A stretch of 64,000 nt of DNA from Kappaphycus alvarezii (lineage: Eukaryota > Rhodophyta > Florideophyceae > Gigartinales > Solieriaceae). The notes beneath the pieces were generated by a model that did not search any database, had not been told where the DNA came from, and was given only the letters and a program-made list of their open reading frames with translations. Shown piece after piece: positions 35,672-47,000 of this stretch (positions are counted from its first letter, which is position 1; each line of letters begins with the position of its first letter). The translations under genes were made by a program, and so were the position numbers. The DNA lies in the NCBI GenBank assembly GCA_002205965.3, contig NADL03000657.1, positions 2,046,001-2,110,000 on the forward strand, in the 5' to 3' direction.

Positions 35672-35980
35672 ACTTACAGTTTCATTACAGTGCAGTGCTC
35701 AACAATTACAGTACTGTAGTATACCAACCTAAAGTATATGTACAGTACTGTAGTATACTATTGTACAGTACTGTACATATATAGCATACTGTACTGTAGA
35801 ACAGTAATGTAGTACATACTGTATAACAGTGCTGTACATACTTTACAGTACTGCACATACTGTATTACAGTACTGTACATAATTTACAGTACTGTACATG
35901 CTGTAGTGCATACTTTAGTACATATTGTATTACAGTACTGCACATACTGTTGTAATACAGTATACTGTACAGCACTGTAC
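35672..35980. repeat. Dense TACAGTAC/GTACTGTA palindromic array
   Basis: About 300 bases made mainly of ACAGTACTGTA, TACAGTACTG and GTACATACTGTA in both orientations, the densest cluster in the window. It abuts and partly overlaps the left terminal repeat of the DIRS-like element (which contains CTGTACAGCACTGTACAT). It could fold into nested hairpins. Confidence 0.85.
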
Positions 35981-38900
35981 ATTTTGCCACTATCAGGGAC
36001 TTGGATCACGATAAAGACCGGTTCAACAGGGCTATATAATCGCCAAATTGGAAACATCTAGCGCAACTCTTGGTCCCTCAAGTCGCTTGTTCTCATCCCT
36101 CGAACTAGCTCCGGACGAATCTGTCTAGGTCGACTATCACACTTGGACATCAACCATGTTCCATGCCACCTCTTCTGAATCCTCTCAGTCCGACGCTTCT
36201 CGCCTTCATACCCTCGAGAACAAGGTCACCGGCATCGAAACCCATCTCTCGCAGATCTTCAACTTGCTCCAAGCTTCCGCTGGACCGTCGAACACTCCTG
36301 CCGCAGAGCCTGCCGCCGCCGCCGCTTCAGATCCACCGGCATCTGATCCCACTGCTAAGCCCCCATCCGCCTTCGAGGTTACAAAACGGGCGTTCTCCAG
36401 TTCACACTGCCAACGTCCTCTGCAACCGCAGTTGCCGACACTCTCTACCCTCCAAGAATACGCTGAGGTCGGCAAGCTCAACAAGTACCAGCGTCCCAGC
36501 TCCGTCGCTCCATTTCCCTCCAAGAGGTTCATTCTGGAACCAGAAGGGCTCTTCGGTCGCATCAAGGCCGCCGACGTTCGTGACGGGTGGGAAGCCAAAG
36601 TACTCTGAAACGTTGGGCACAACTGTGAGACCGCCATCGCCTGCGCTCAACGCTTTACCGAGGCCCTCCAGAATAAGGACATATCGGCCGCTACCGAGTT
36701 CTTCTCTGTTCTACACCACTACTTGGAGTCCACTTACAGTCGCGTTCTGGAACGAACCGACTTCTTTACTGACTCTGTCGAGTCCGGAAATTCCGAGGCT
36801 ATCCTGCTCCAGCACTACCCTCGTGAAGACGATTACCCGTATTCGTCTGAGCTCTATCGCTCAACTAAGGCTAAGTTCGCTGAATTGCGCTCCCAGGCGT
36901 ACGCGAAGGAGTTCAACAAACCGGCCGCTCAAGGTTCTCGACCTCGGAATAATCGGTCGGGAAAAGGTCCCAAGGACTCTAAGTCCAACTAAAGCCGTCG
37001 CCTCCTCGACTCTTCGTTTCTGTCGCTATGTCCCACATCCTCTGTCGCAATACCCAGTGCGCCGCCCCCTTCTGTGCCGAAACCCTCGGCGCCGCGAAAT
37101 TCCTCGTCCGCGCTCTACGGTTTGGGGTCTACGAAAAAACCATCACAACCTCCCCTTCACGCACAAAATTCCAACTTCTTCAAATTCCTATCGATCCCCA
37201 AGACCGAGAATTCTACGACTCAGCCATATCGGATGTGCTTCACCGTTGCAGTTACGAAGAAATTTCCGAGTCGACCGCTCTTTCCTTACACCAAGATGGC
37301 TTCCCTATCTCCAACGCCTTTGTGGTAACCTCAGCAGAAAAGAAGCGGCTAGCGGTCAATCTTTCTAGACAATCTACCCTATTTCGGGATATCCCGGTTC
37401 GCATGGAAACCTTGGAAGGGTTCGCTCTAGACCTTCAAGAATCCGACATGATGTTTTCTTTCGATATCGCCAAGGGTTACCACCATTTTCGTCTACACCC
37501 CGATATTCGAAATTGGTTCGTCTTCAAAGTAGACCATCGTTATTCTCGCTGCGTTGCCCTCCCTTTCGGATGGAAACCCTCTCCCGCCTACTTCATCAAG
37601 TTCATGCGACCTTTCGTTCAATATGTTCGGGAAACCCTACGTCTTCGAATCTATCCCTACATGGACGACTTCTTGGTGGCTCTAAACCGTCCTTCGCGTC
37701 TCAAACGGCCGGCCGACAGATCGATTCTCTGTTCCGCTCGTGTGGACTTCAGAGAAAGGAGGACAAAGGTTACTGGGAAAGGACGAGTCAGATCGAGCAT
37801 TTGGGATTTCTAACCGATACAGAGCGTCCAATCTTTGGGATTACGGCTCGAAGGATGGAAAAGTTGCGAGTTATTGCCCGACAACTATTACACCAAGCAC
37901 GCTGCAATCGCCGACTAGTCGACGTACCACTGCTACGCCACTTCGCAGGTATCGATATGTCATGCTCGCTCGCTATGCCCCTCGCCCAGTTCTACACCCG
38001 ATCAATTTACGACTCCCTAGAGACGAATCTGAGCAAGAAAGGGAAACGCGTGAGGCTTCTTCACGCCGCTCTTCGGGACCTGCGCTTCTGGAGGGACCTC
38101 ACTACCAATCCTCCAGAGAGGTCTATCGCTACTCCACAGCCACCATTGCCTCTTCACTCAGACGCGTCGACGGGAGTCGGTCAGGGATGGAGATTGGGAT
38201 CGGATCTGAGGCCAGAGGTACAAGGTTGTTGGGAGGCTCGCGGACTCTGGGACCCCGTACTTCGAGTCAAGCCAATAACTTTCTTGGAACTACGGGACGT
38301 CACGGACAATATTCGCGTCTTCGCGTCGTTGCTCAAGAACGGGACTCATCTCAAGATTTGGGAGAACAATCAAGCGGTGGTATCGATACTCAATGCAATG
38401 ACCACCCAGTCACGCCCATTGATGAGAGAGCTCCGTTCGCTACACCGCTTGCTTCTCAAGCTCGGGATCACCATCGAATCACAGTATCTGCCCTCGGCAG
38501 TCAATCGTTTTGCCAACCGACTGTCACGCCTACAGAAACTCGACGATTGGAGGATCAATACCGAGTCCCTTCAGCCACTACTCGAAACTTTCCCAACAAC
38601 AATCGACAGGTTCGCAGACAGCACCAATCGGATTTGCAAGAGATTCAACAGCGATTTTTCGTCTCCTGGCTCCCTCGCCGTAGACGCTCTCTCCCAAGAT
38701 TGGCAATCCGAGGTCAATTTTTGGAACCCGTTTCTCAAGTTGATACCACTCGTCGTCGCCAAGATCATCAAGGAACAGGCCGCAGGAATCTTGGTCACGC
38801 CGTATTGGCCCGCTCAATCGTGGTTTCTCAACCTGCGCCAACTGTCACGGCCACACGTATTCGCCGCCGACAACCTCTACCTACCGTCTCTGTGGGCTCC

Positions 38901-41125
38901 GCCGTCGATGCCCGTCCCGCCGTGGAATATCTCCGTCTGGAAAATCTCGCAGAAGAAGCACGATCGCTACCGCTCGCAGTGACTCTCCAGCAATCTGTGC
39001 TTACAGCATCAGGAATAGGGAATATTTCGGGGGGAATACTATTGCACGGATCATGCCGAAAGCACGTACCCCGAACACCTGGCGCTCGAATGAGATACTA
39101 TGGAAGAAATGGGTTACCTTTTGCTCGCAGGATGGAATCGACCCCTGGAGGGCTTCGAAGGCCCTTTGCTTCGCTATCTGGGGTGGCTCTTTGATGAATC
39201 TTGCGTCAGTGCTGGATCAGTCCGTAACTATCTCTCCGCGGTTACAACTGCCCACACCAGGATTAGTCGCCCCCTCGAAATCACTCCTTTGATACAGCTC
39301 GCAGTGACCGCATATCAGCAAGCCGATTTGGAACGGAAATTCATAACTGACCCGGAAGCCACCAAAGAACGTCGGGCTTTACCAAGCTCCGTGGCCCGCC
39401 AAATATTCCAAGCCGCAATGAATTCTCCAACTACAGATGTGGAATTTCTACGAAATGCTTGCGCAATACTCGTGAGCTACGTATTCTTCGAACGTGGCGA
39501 AGCTGGGATATCATTGCTACTGGACTGGTAAACGTTCAATCTGTCGATATCGCTATAGCGCTCCGCAAGAATAGGCAACGGGTTGCGCACACGCTCTCCT
39601 ATCGTCGCAATTCAAACTGTTGTGAAAGTCTGATTGATTTGATGCTTCGTTACGATGTTCTACGCCTTTGAAATGCTTCTAAATCGCGCTATTATTGGGC
39701 CTTACTGGGTACTCGCTTGTCTACTAGCGCACGCACCCTATCTATCTGGATTTATTCTACGCTCTCTCGTCTGAACATATCCCCACCGCCGCAGGTTACT
39801 TGGTCCTCGCACTCTCTACGTATGGGAGTTGCATCCGAAAGCGCAGCGATCGGGGTCCAAGAATACCGTATTCTCGTCTGGGTGATTTGTCAGCCGGCAG
39901 AACGTTTCGAGAGTCGTATTTGGATGGAAGAGTGCAACCGTGTGATGATTTGTATTCTTCTTCGGCCACCTGTTTTAACCGCAGTCTCGAAGCAAATCCT
40001 TTGAATTTGGTTTTTCTCTATGTTTAATTCGGTACTTTAATTGTAAAATTATGGGTGAATAGGAAAAGGGGGGTTGAACGGAACTTTGATTTGCCACTCT
40101 AAACAAGTCACGCGGTCACGGTTGCATCAGTTGACTGTAAGCACCTTTTATGATGGCCACGTAGGCAGCTTACCGTTGTACACCCTACACTCGCTGCCAC
40201 GGCCGCATATGCTTACAAATTTCTACATAGCAGCCGTACCGCTTGCGCAAGGGAACTTGGATCACGATCAAGATCGGTTCAACAGGACTATATAATCGCC
40301 AACTTGGAAACCTCTAGAGAAACTCTTGGTCCCTCAAGTCGTCGCTTGTTCTCCCGCCTCCCGCCCTCCATTCATCCTTCATGGCCCAATCACAAGTCCT
40401 CTTTGTTCTTTGTTTCATTTGTTTGAATTATTTGAGTATTGTTTTCTTTACACGTGTCAAATCAAAATTATGCGTCCTTCGGTCTGTCAATTGCATTGTG
40501 ATTTGAAATATCGTGTCCTTTGGATATTTGGGTCTCTTTCATTCGATATCATACCTTGCATCGTTAATTGCTCTTAAGTTCGCTTGCAGGAGTATCGCTT
40601 TCGCAACACGTCAACTGAACAAGTCGTAAGCTCTCGCAAAACAGAAATCTGCTATGAGGGTGCTAAATTAGTTGTCAACCGATTTCTCGGTTCTCTGAAC
40701 TAAGATCGCCACGAAAAGGCTTTAGCGTGAAATTCATGTTACAGAGACGGACCGAACGGCCCGCGACAGATGAAGGCACTTGCGTACCTCCGATCCAACC
40801 TCCGTGAGAAGGATGGACACCTCAAGATGACTGTCATTCATCTCGTGAAATCTGGGACTGACGATACCTCAATTTTAGCGTGATTTGGCATGGGACGCTA
40901 GCACCCTAACCATCCCATGGAAATCGTTTTTTCCAAAATTTGACTCACCTAACCTTCTTAGCTTCACTATCTCTGTCGAAGGGCTACTGACGACGTATGC
41001 GACGAGAACGCGGGGTATGTTATACGCCATGTTTTAGCTATTTTACCTTTAGTCAATCTAGTAAATTTGTTTGTGTTTCTCTATGTTTAATTCACTGTAC
41101 AGCACTGTACATGTTGCCACTATCA
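35964..41125 (+). mobile_element. DIRS/PAT-like YR retroelement fossil with split direct repeats
   Basis: Parts in order: gag-like region (about 36156-36990; coiled-coil start, Ala/Pro-rich middle), reverse transcriptase (about 37030-37800; FDIAKGYHHFRLHPDIRNWF, PFGWKPSPAYFIKFM, YPYMDDFLVAL), RNase H-like region (about 37800-38560; WENNQAVVSILNAM, QYLPSAVNRFANRLSR) and a tyrosine recombinase (about 39050-40000; VRNYLSAVTTAHTRI, then HSLRMGVASESAAIGV, the box before the catalytic Tyr). Shared blocks at the ends are all in direct orientation: 35964-35995 with 41094-41125, 35996-36094 with 40251-40353, and 40013-40030 with 41076-41093. This is the split-direct-repeat pattern of PAT/Ngaro relatives rather than the inverted ends of DIRS1. 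It is broken in a few places but much better preserved than the copy at 16-20 kb, hence younger. Confidence 0.8.
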
Positions 41126-42415
41126 TCTCGAAATTAGGTACATCACCCAGCTGCACTGAAAAGAAAAGTCAGGTATACCTTAGAATCGTGGCCAGTGGGC
41201 GCAGTGCCATGCCAGCTTAAAACCAGTTCTTTGGCCCAATAGGTAGCCCTGCAGCCAACGAGGGTAGAGAACTAAAACTGTTTATGAGCCACTTGCAGCA
41301 CAGTACACGCGTGCACTCGGGGCGCATTGGTCGGAAAAAACTATTAAAAGTTGTCTAAAAGCCAATCGCAGCGGTGTGCGCGCGTTCACTCGGTGCGCAT
41401 TGGTCGAAAAAAAATAAATTTCGCTAATTTTTGAAAGCTCAGCAGCCATTTAGAATAGATCTTCGCTGCTGAAGCTGATGCTGATGCTGAATTTTTTGAT
41501 TGGCTCTCATTTTGTTGATTTTCGACAGTTTTCTCGCACGTCGTACTCAAAAGGGCTCAAAATTGGCGGGATTTGCGTGGCGTAATATATAATGTGCAAA
41601 TTTGGGTATTTTTTTCTACATTTACTGAGTGCTGCAAACTGTCTAATTTGTCGCAGTATCTGCGATTTGGGTGCATTTTCAACATTTCCTCTAATACTAC
41701 CCTCCTACTACCTCTTCTCAGACTAATACCTGAACAAATAATTATTTATAAAGAGAATTTCGCTGTGTGAATTTTCTATTATCTCTTCTTCATATACTGT
41801 GCCTGACTAACATACCTCTTTATTTGGTTATTTTTCAGGTATGAAGCGATTTAAAAATCATCGCGTCTTTGGGAGAGGGACCTAATAGAATGTGTTCAAA
41901 AACATAAAGTTATCTGTGTGTCTGTTGTTTTTTTCGGGCACTTTGGTGCGTTCTGAAACCCAATGCATGCCCAATCATGTATGATGACAAGAACATACAT
42001 GCGGGATGCAAAGTTGTAAATCTGGGAGCTAAACTTCAGCCGATTTGACTACTGGTTAAACCAAGTTTGCAAAATTTTGCTTTTTCAAGCTACCGATAGG
42101 AGTGTGCAATCTAGGATCATAAATGCAAAAGTGTAAACTTGATCATTTGCTCCAACCAGTGGAAATGCTCGAGGCAATAGGCTTTTCTGTTGATCTGTCA
42201 TCAGTGGGGAGCATTATGAGCCATCGACATTGAAATTATAGTCCTCATCGAATGATATGCGAAAGAGGTGTTTTGAAAACATTGCCGCTAGACAGGGGGA
42301 AAACTGGGGTGTTTTAAGCTTGAAAAATAGGTTAGCCTATGTTCCAAAGCGCATCAAATAACTGGCAGAAGTGGTCAGCATGGTGGAACCAAGAAACGGA
42401 GTTAATCTGGTTCAA
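41126..42415. other. Intergenic stretch with short direct repeat
   Basis: No gene recognised. A direct repeat of about 35 bases, TGCACTCGGGGCGCATTGGTCG with a following poly-A, occurs at about 41309-41345 and again at about 41383-41418 (TTCACTCGGTGCGCATTGGT). A CTGATG microsatellite lies near 41470-41487. Confidence 0.5.
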
Positions 42416-42420
42416 AGTCG

Positions 42421-43300
42421 CTAGAAGGCCGACGCGAGACCAGCCAGCAGGCAGGTCGCGTTGGACGTGGCAGCGGCCGCAGCGTGCCTTTGCATGAATA
42501 TCCTGCGAACCTTTCCGTATGATTCCATGGCCCTGAATGCAACGCTTCTTACCACTTCGTTTATGACGGCGTAAGAGTCTGGATGCCAACCGCCAAGGGT
42601 GGATATGGGCACGGGGACGAGTCTGCCTCGAGAGGAAGTAGCAATGAAAGATTGGTATTTTCTGTGCTTCGCTGCTCGGGCTGCGTTAAGGGAGGTCAAG
42701 GGGTTGAAGGTGTTGACTTTCCTGTTCGATGGCGCGAGAGGATTGACAAACGTGATGTCGAAGAAGTCAGTCCCCCCGCAGCTTCCCATAGCCCGAATAT
42801 TCGGTCTCGTGCGGCGGAGGCCCTCTCGCGGCTCTACGACGGGATGACGGGCGGCTTTGGCCAGGTCCCTAGCCAAAAGGTTCACTTGCCGGTCGTGACG
42901 GATGCTCCTGTGCGGGCCGTGCAGGCAGTGGAGGAGGTGGTCACCATAGACGTCCAACGTGTGGGGGCAATTTGCTCTTGGACATGGTGTGCCGGGAGCA
43001 AACAGCGGGACGTCGCAGTGATATCGGAGCCACTGGGAAAATTGTCGGGCCTCGATATGTGTTTGCAGTCCGGGACATGGCGCACAATATACCCCCTCGT
43101 TGGAGCCCGGAAGCCCCGTGGATGCGCGGAACGCTTGCCTCCTGCAGTCTCGGTGGGAATCGCCTGTTGTACTGCCTCATGAGAAGCATCCGTTGGTGTC
43201 TTCTGCGGTGCTGTTTTTTGAGAGCAGAACACGTTGAACGGGATGATCTTGGACGGTAGGCAAGACAGGGACCATTTCCGATGGGCGTCCACGGCGCCGG
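42421..43300 (-). mobile_element. RLE-type LINE, C-terminal endonuclease fragment
   Basis: Minus-strand frame 42421-42957 reads LDVYGDHLLHCLHGPH with IRHDRQVNLLARDLA, VVEPREGLRRTRPNIRAM, and TDFFDITFVNPLAPSN, then a helix SYAVINEVVRSVAFRAMESY. In another frame just upstream (42957-43010) CPRANCPHT supplies the first two knuckle cysteines. This is the same knuckle plus PD-(D/E)XK arrangement as the copy at 4.7-5.6 kb, but from a third, distant subfamily. The reverse transcriptase part is absent or unreadable upstream, so the copy is 5'-truncated. Confidence 0.65.
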
Positions 43301-43958
43301 CGTATGTTTCCAGAGACTTGTGTAGTGTGTGTCCTGCCGTGGCCGCAAGTTGTGCCGAACTGCAGGAAGTGCTCTACGTACGTACAGTACTGTTGTACTC
43401 TCATTTGATCATTCGATAAGAGAAGAGTGTTTGACAACGGCGGAGTTGTCAGTGATGAACTGCAGTACTCGCGATGGTTTTGTGTCTTAGGTGATCATCC
43501 TGTCCCAAGATTGCAGGAAGGAAATGGTCGTCAGCCAGTGACGGCGAATACAGTAACTCGTGCACCGCAAAATCAGGTGCGAGGTAGATATTCCTAGATG
43601 TATACAGAGCGGCGATGGAACAATGGCTATGCTGTATAAAAGTCCAAACGGGGCGGAGCACAGGCTCTTATTACAAATTACAACCGAACAGTAACGCACG
43701 AGTACAATTCATGTATTTCTGATGGGGAGTGACGAAGGAAGCCATTCTGCTTGCTGAGGACCAAATAAGGCTCTGTATCGCATTGCCAGCGAAGTTTCGG
43801 GGAGAGAGTTTGGATGCAGACTGAAGACGGTGTTCCGTGCAACAATGGCCTGTTATCCCCATTCTTCGCAAGGTGGTAGTATAGAGGGCCCCGTTTGTGC
43901 CCGCCATCTTCGTTCTCCAAAGGTTCGACGCATTTATGTTTAGTTCACCCCTGCGTTC
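43301..43958. other. Intergenic stretch left of the bestrophin duplication
   Basis: No credible gene; small open frames overlap on both strands without family features. A TACAGTA motif occurs at 43380-43396. The sequence ends at the left border of the 6.47-kb duplicated unit. Confidence 0.5.
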
Positions 43959-44034
43959 AGCTGATCACGCAGACTGCGTAGTTATTCACACACATATGTA
44001 TGTAGTCTCGGAGCTAAAGATCGTTCTTAACGGT

Positions 44035-47000
44035 CTACTCGAAAGGGTAGCGATTCGAAGCACCGCTCGGAAACGGTTGTCGTCGTTCCTCTAGATCAAC
44101 GAGGGATATTGCGCCTTGCGGAAAACGTGGCATGTTTGCCTTGACAGCATCCACGGCCTGATCCCGGAGCATCCCTAATGGCAAATCAGAGTAGTCACAG
44201 CCGAAAGGATCCGCTAGCTCATCTGCCCATCCTTGTACCCCGAGAACACCGTAGCTGATCAGCACAAACCAAACTACAGCAAGCCAGCCTGTGAACGCGA
44301 CGAGTCCGATTGGTAAAATGGCGAGGTAGATACCCATAAAGATTCGCAAATGAGACACATATCCAAAGGGTATTGGGACCCTGGCCACACGTCTACACTC
44401 GAAAGCAGCGTTTTGGAGACTCTCCACGTAGAGCAGAACATTAAAGTATATCTCCTCTGGGAGCCCATTACGTTCCGGAGCTGTTAAACTCAGCGTTTCC
44501 GTGTAGAACAGGTAGGATCGGATAACATCAAGGCAAAACGAAACAGGCTCCTGTGATTTCAATATTTTCTGAATATCACGTTCGCCAAGAATGCTCTTTA
44601 ACCGTTTCGAGCAATGAACATCGGTACGCAAGCTTGCCGCAAGTACGATTGGAACAGCTGCGATATGACCACATATGCGATCCAAGTCACCCTCATGAAA
44701 ATATCCGGGTGCGCATGATTCCAGGAAACGGTTTGATATCAAACGGCAGTTACCAATTATTCCTTCATGCCAAAGCTCTTGCGCGCGAACATAACGATTG
44801 TGACTATCTGTCAAGCGGAAACCTAAGAGCAGGAACAATGCAAATCCCACATACTCCTGAATGTCACTGCTGATCGCGATACCCCCACAAAACCATTGTC
44901 CGCTACAGTTTTCAACATCCAGTCGAGACCTGACGAGGGAAGTAAGTCCGACGATGGCAGCCGCCCAACCCGCCAGGGCCATGAGCTCCCAGAACGGCAC
45001 GATTGTTGCAGCAAGGTAGGCACCTCGTTTTAAGTTCGACCATCGGCTTTTAGCCATGCCATTCCTTGAAGGTGGTTGATCGGAACATCTCTGAGGCGTT
45101 CCTTTGTCCAGTCTGCATGGGGGGTATCATGATTTGTAAGCAGTGTGAATGCTGGTGTTTCGAAGTGATGAGTGTAAAGTACATCTTTGACAATGGCGTG
45201 CGAATATCTATCCGTGTCAATGTCATTGAGATCTGTCCCGAATGGATCCTGCAATTCGATGGCAATGGAATACATCCTATGGAAGAATAGGGAAGAATCA
45301 CAGTGCGAGTACATGTTTCTGTCAGCAACACCACACATCAATCACACCTTGTCAATGCACAAAGATATCAGATACCTACCCTAGGATCCCAAAGGCAATC
45401 AGCGGTGACCAAAGCACGGTAAGCCATCCTGGTGACGTAAAGGCAGGTTGTCGGGAAGAAAACTTGTCAGAGGCCACCCTCTTAGTATCCAGTTTCACAA
45501 AAACAATGGATAATGAACTTACCTGACAGCTCAAACAATATGAAGGGGAGCAGCATGAACCATATTGCCAGTAATGTTTTCGTCAAAGTCCTAAATACTG
45601 GGACAGATGAAAATTCTTCAAGAACATGGCCTCTTGGAAACACTCCTCAATTGTACTGATCGGGGTCCGAACAAAGGCTGTGCGGGTAGTCGGTCGGGAA
45701 GGCTCTCTGTGAAGAAGCTGCTCACTAAAGTTGACAACCCGAAACAGCCATGCTCGGATTACGGCCGTGCAATGGAGAACCATACTGTCTGCACATGACA
45801 CTTGAGCAAGGTCACTAGATGTCATCAAAGACCCGACTTCCCGAATGTCACGCGAGCCGCGTAACTCCGCCCTGAATAACAGCGGAATTGCAGCGACCAA
45901 GCCGACCAGACGCTTCTTGTCATCGACATGCAGCGACCCGTCGCTATAGTATATATGGATATTTGCAGCGAGGCATGGCATGCGGAACGCAATCTTCCTC
46001 CAACAATCCCCCTCCCCGCTCATACCTCGCATATGCAGTTGATACAAGGAAACCAAGGAGCGAAAACGCGCCAAAAGACGCACCGTTTACGACGTCCGCA
46101 GTTATAGCAATAGTTGATCTCCACCATTCGGTATCCGAGTTATCGCCCTCATTCCTAGTGGCGTACGAAATCAGCGAGGCGCCTACAGCCCACATGAACA
46201 CCGCCAGCACCGAAAACCACGGCGTCGAGAATATCAGGTGCGTGAAAAGCGAGCGCTTTGTTCGACTCACAGCGTGACCGTCAAAAATAACATTGCCTGC
46301 TTCCGAGTCAGAAAAGTCTAAACTCGGCAGCATGAAACGGCCCGCCACCTCTTTACCACGCAAGCGCACACCAGCAACAGAAGCCGTGCCCCTTCCTATT
46401 TCAGGAGCTGGTGGAGCACATAGCTTATCTGTGTCCCATCCCGCAGCATGAACTGCGTCGAGGGCAGCGTTGGCGGCACTGTTGCAAAGCTCTTGAATCG
46501 GTAGGTCGTTAACATCGCATCCAAATGGATCAACGAGCTGTCCAGAAATGTCCTCCAGGATGAGGACGCCGTACGAAATGATCGGCGCCCATAGGATTGT
46601 AAAGAAACCAGTGTCAGCTGTCATGGATAACGGGAGAAGCGTCAACCAAATGTAAGTGAAAATGCGCTCATGGCGGCGGTAGGACGGCACAACTGCAAAC
46701 CGTTTTGTAGTTGCCAGGCGTGACACCGCCCCTCGCAATGAAACTAAACGCCCGAGTTGCGGCCCTATTATTGGAGGAATGGAACGAAAGTCGTCGTCCA
46801 AGTCCCAACCACGTCGGATTGTCGAATCCTCCACAAGAATGTACGCTTCGATCGTTTCGAAGAGATGTTCGATAGGGCTGGCAGCATCTGCAAACCGCTT
46901 TCGGTCTGCGTTAGACAACAAACCCTCTGCAGCAGATTCCGCGACCATGACCGTTCTCAGCAGCATATCCCGCAAACATAACGGAATTTGCACGATATGC

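Noticed and set aside
35672-35980. CRISPR-like array
   Set aside because: No constant-length repeats with unique spacers; it is a palindromic short-motif cluster in nuclear eukaryotic DNA.
37740-39194. A 484-codon Arg/Ser/Thr-rich plus-strand open frame
   Set aside because: It overlaps the RNase H region of the DIRS-like element in another frame and has no domain features; same for 36163-37368.
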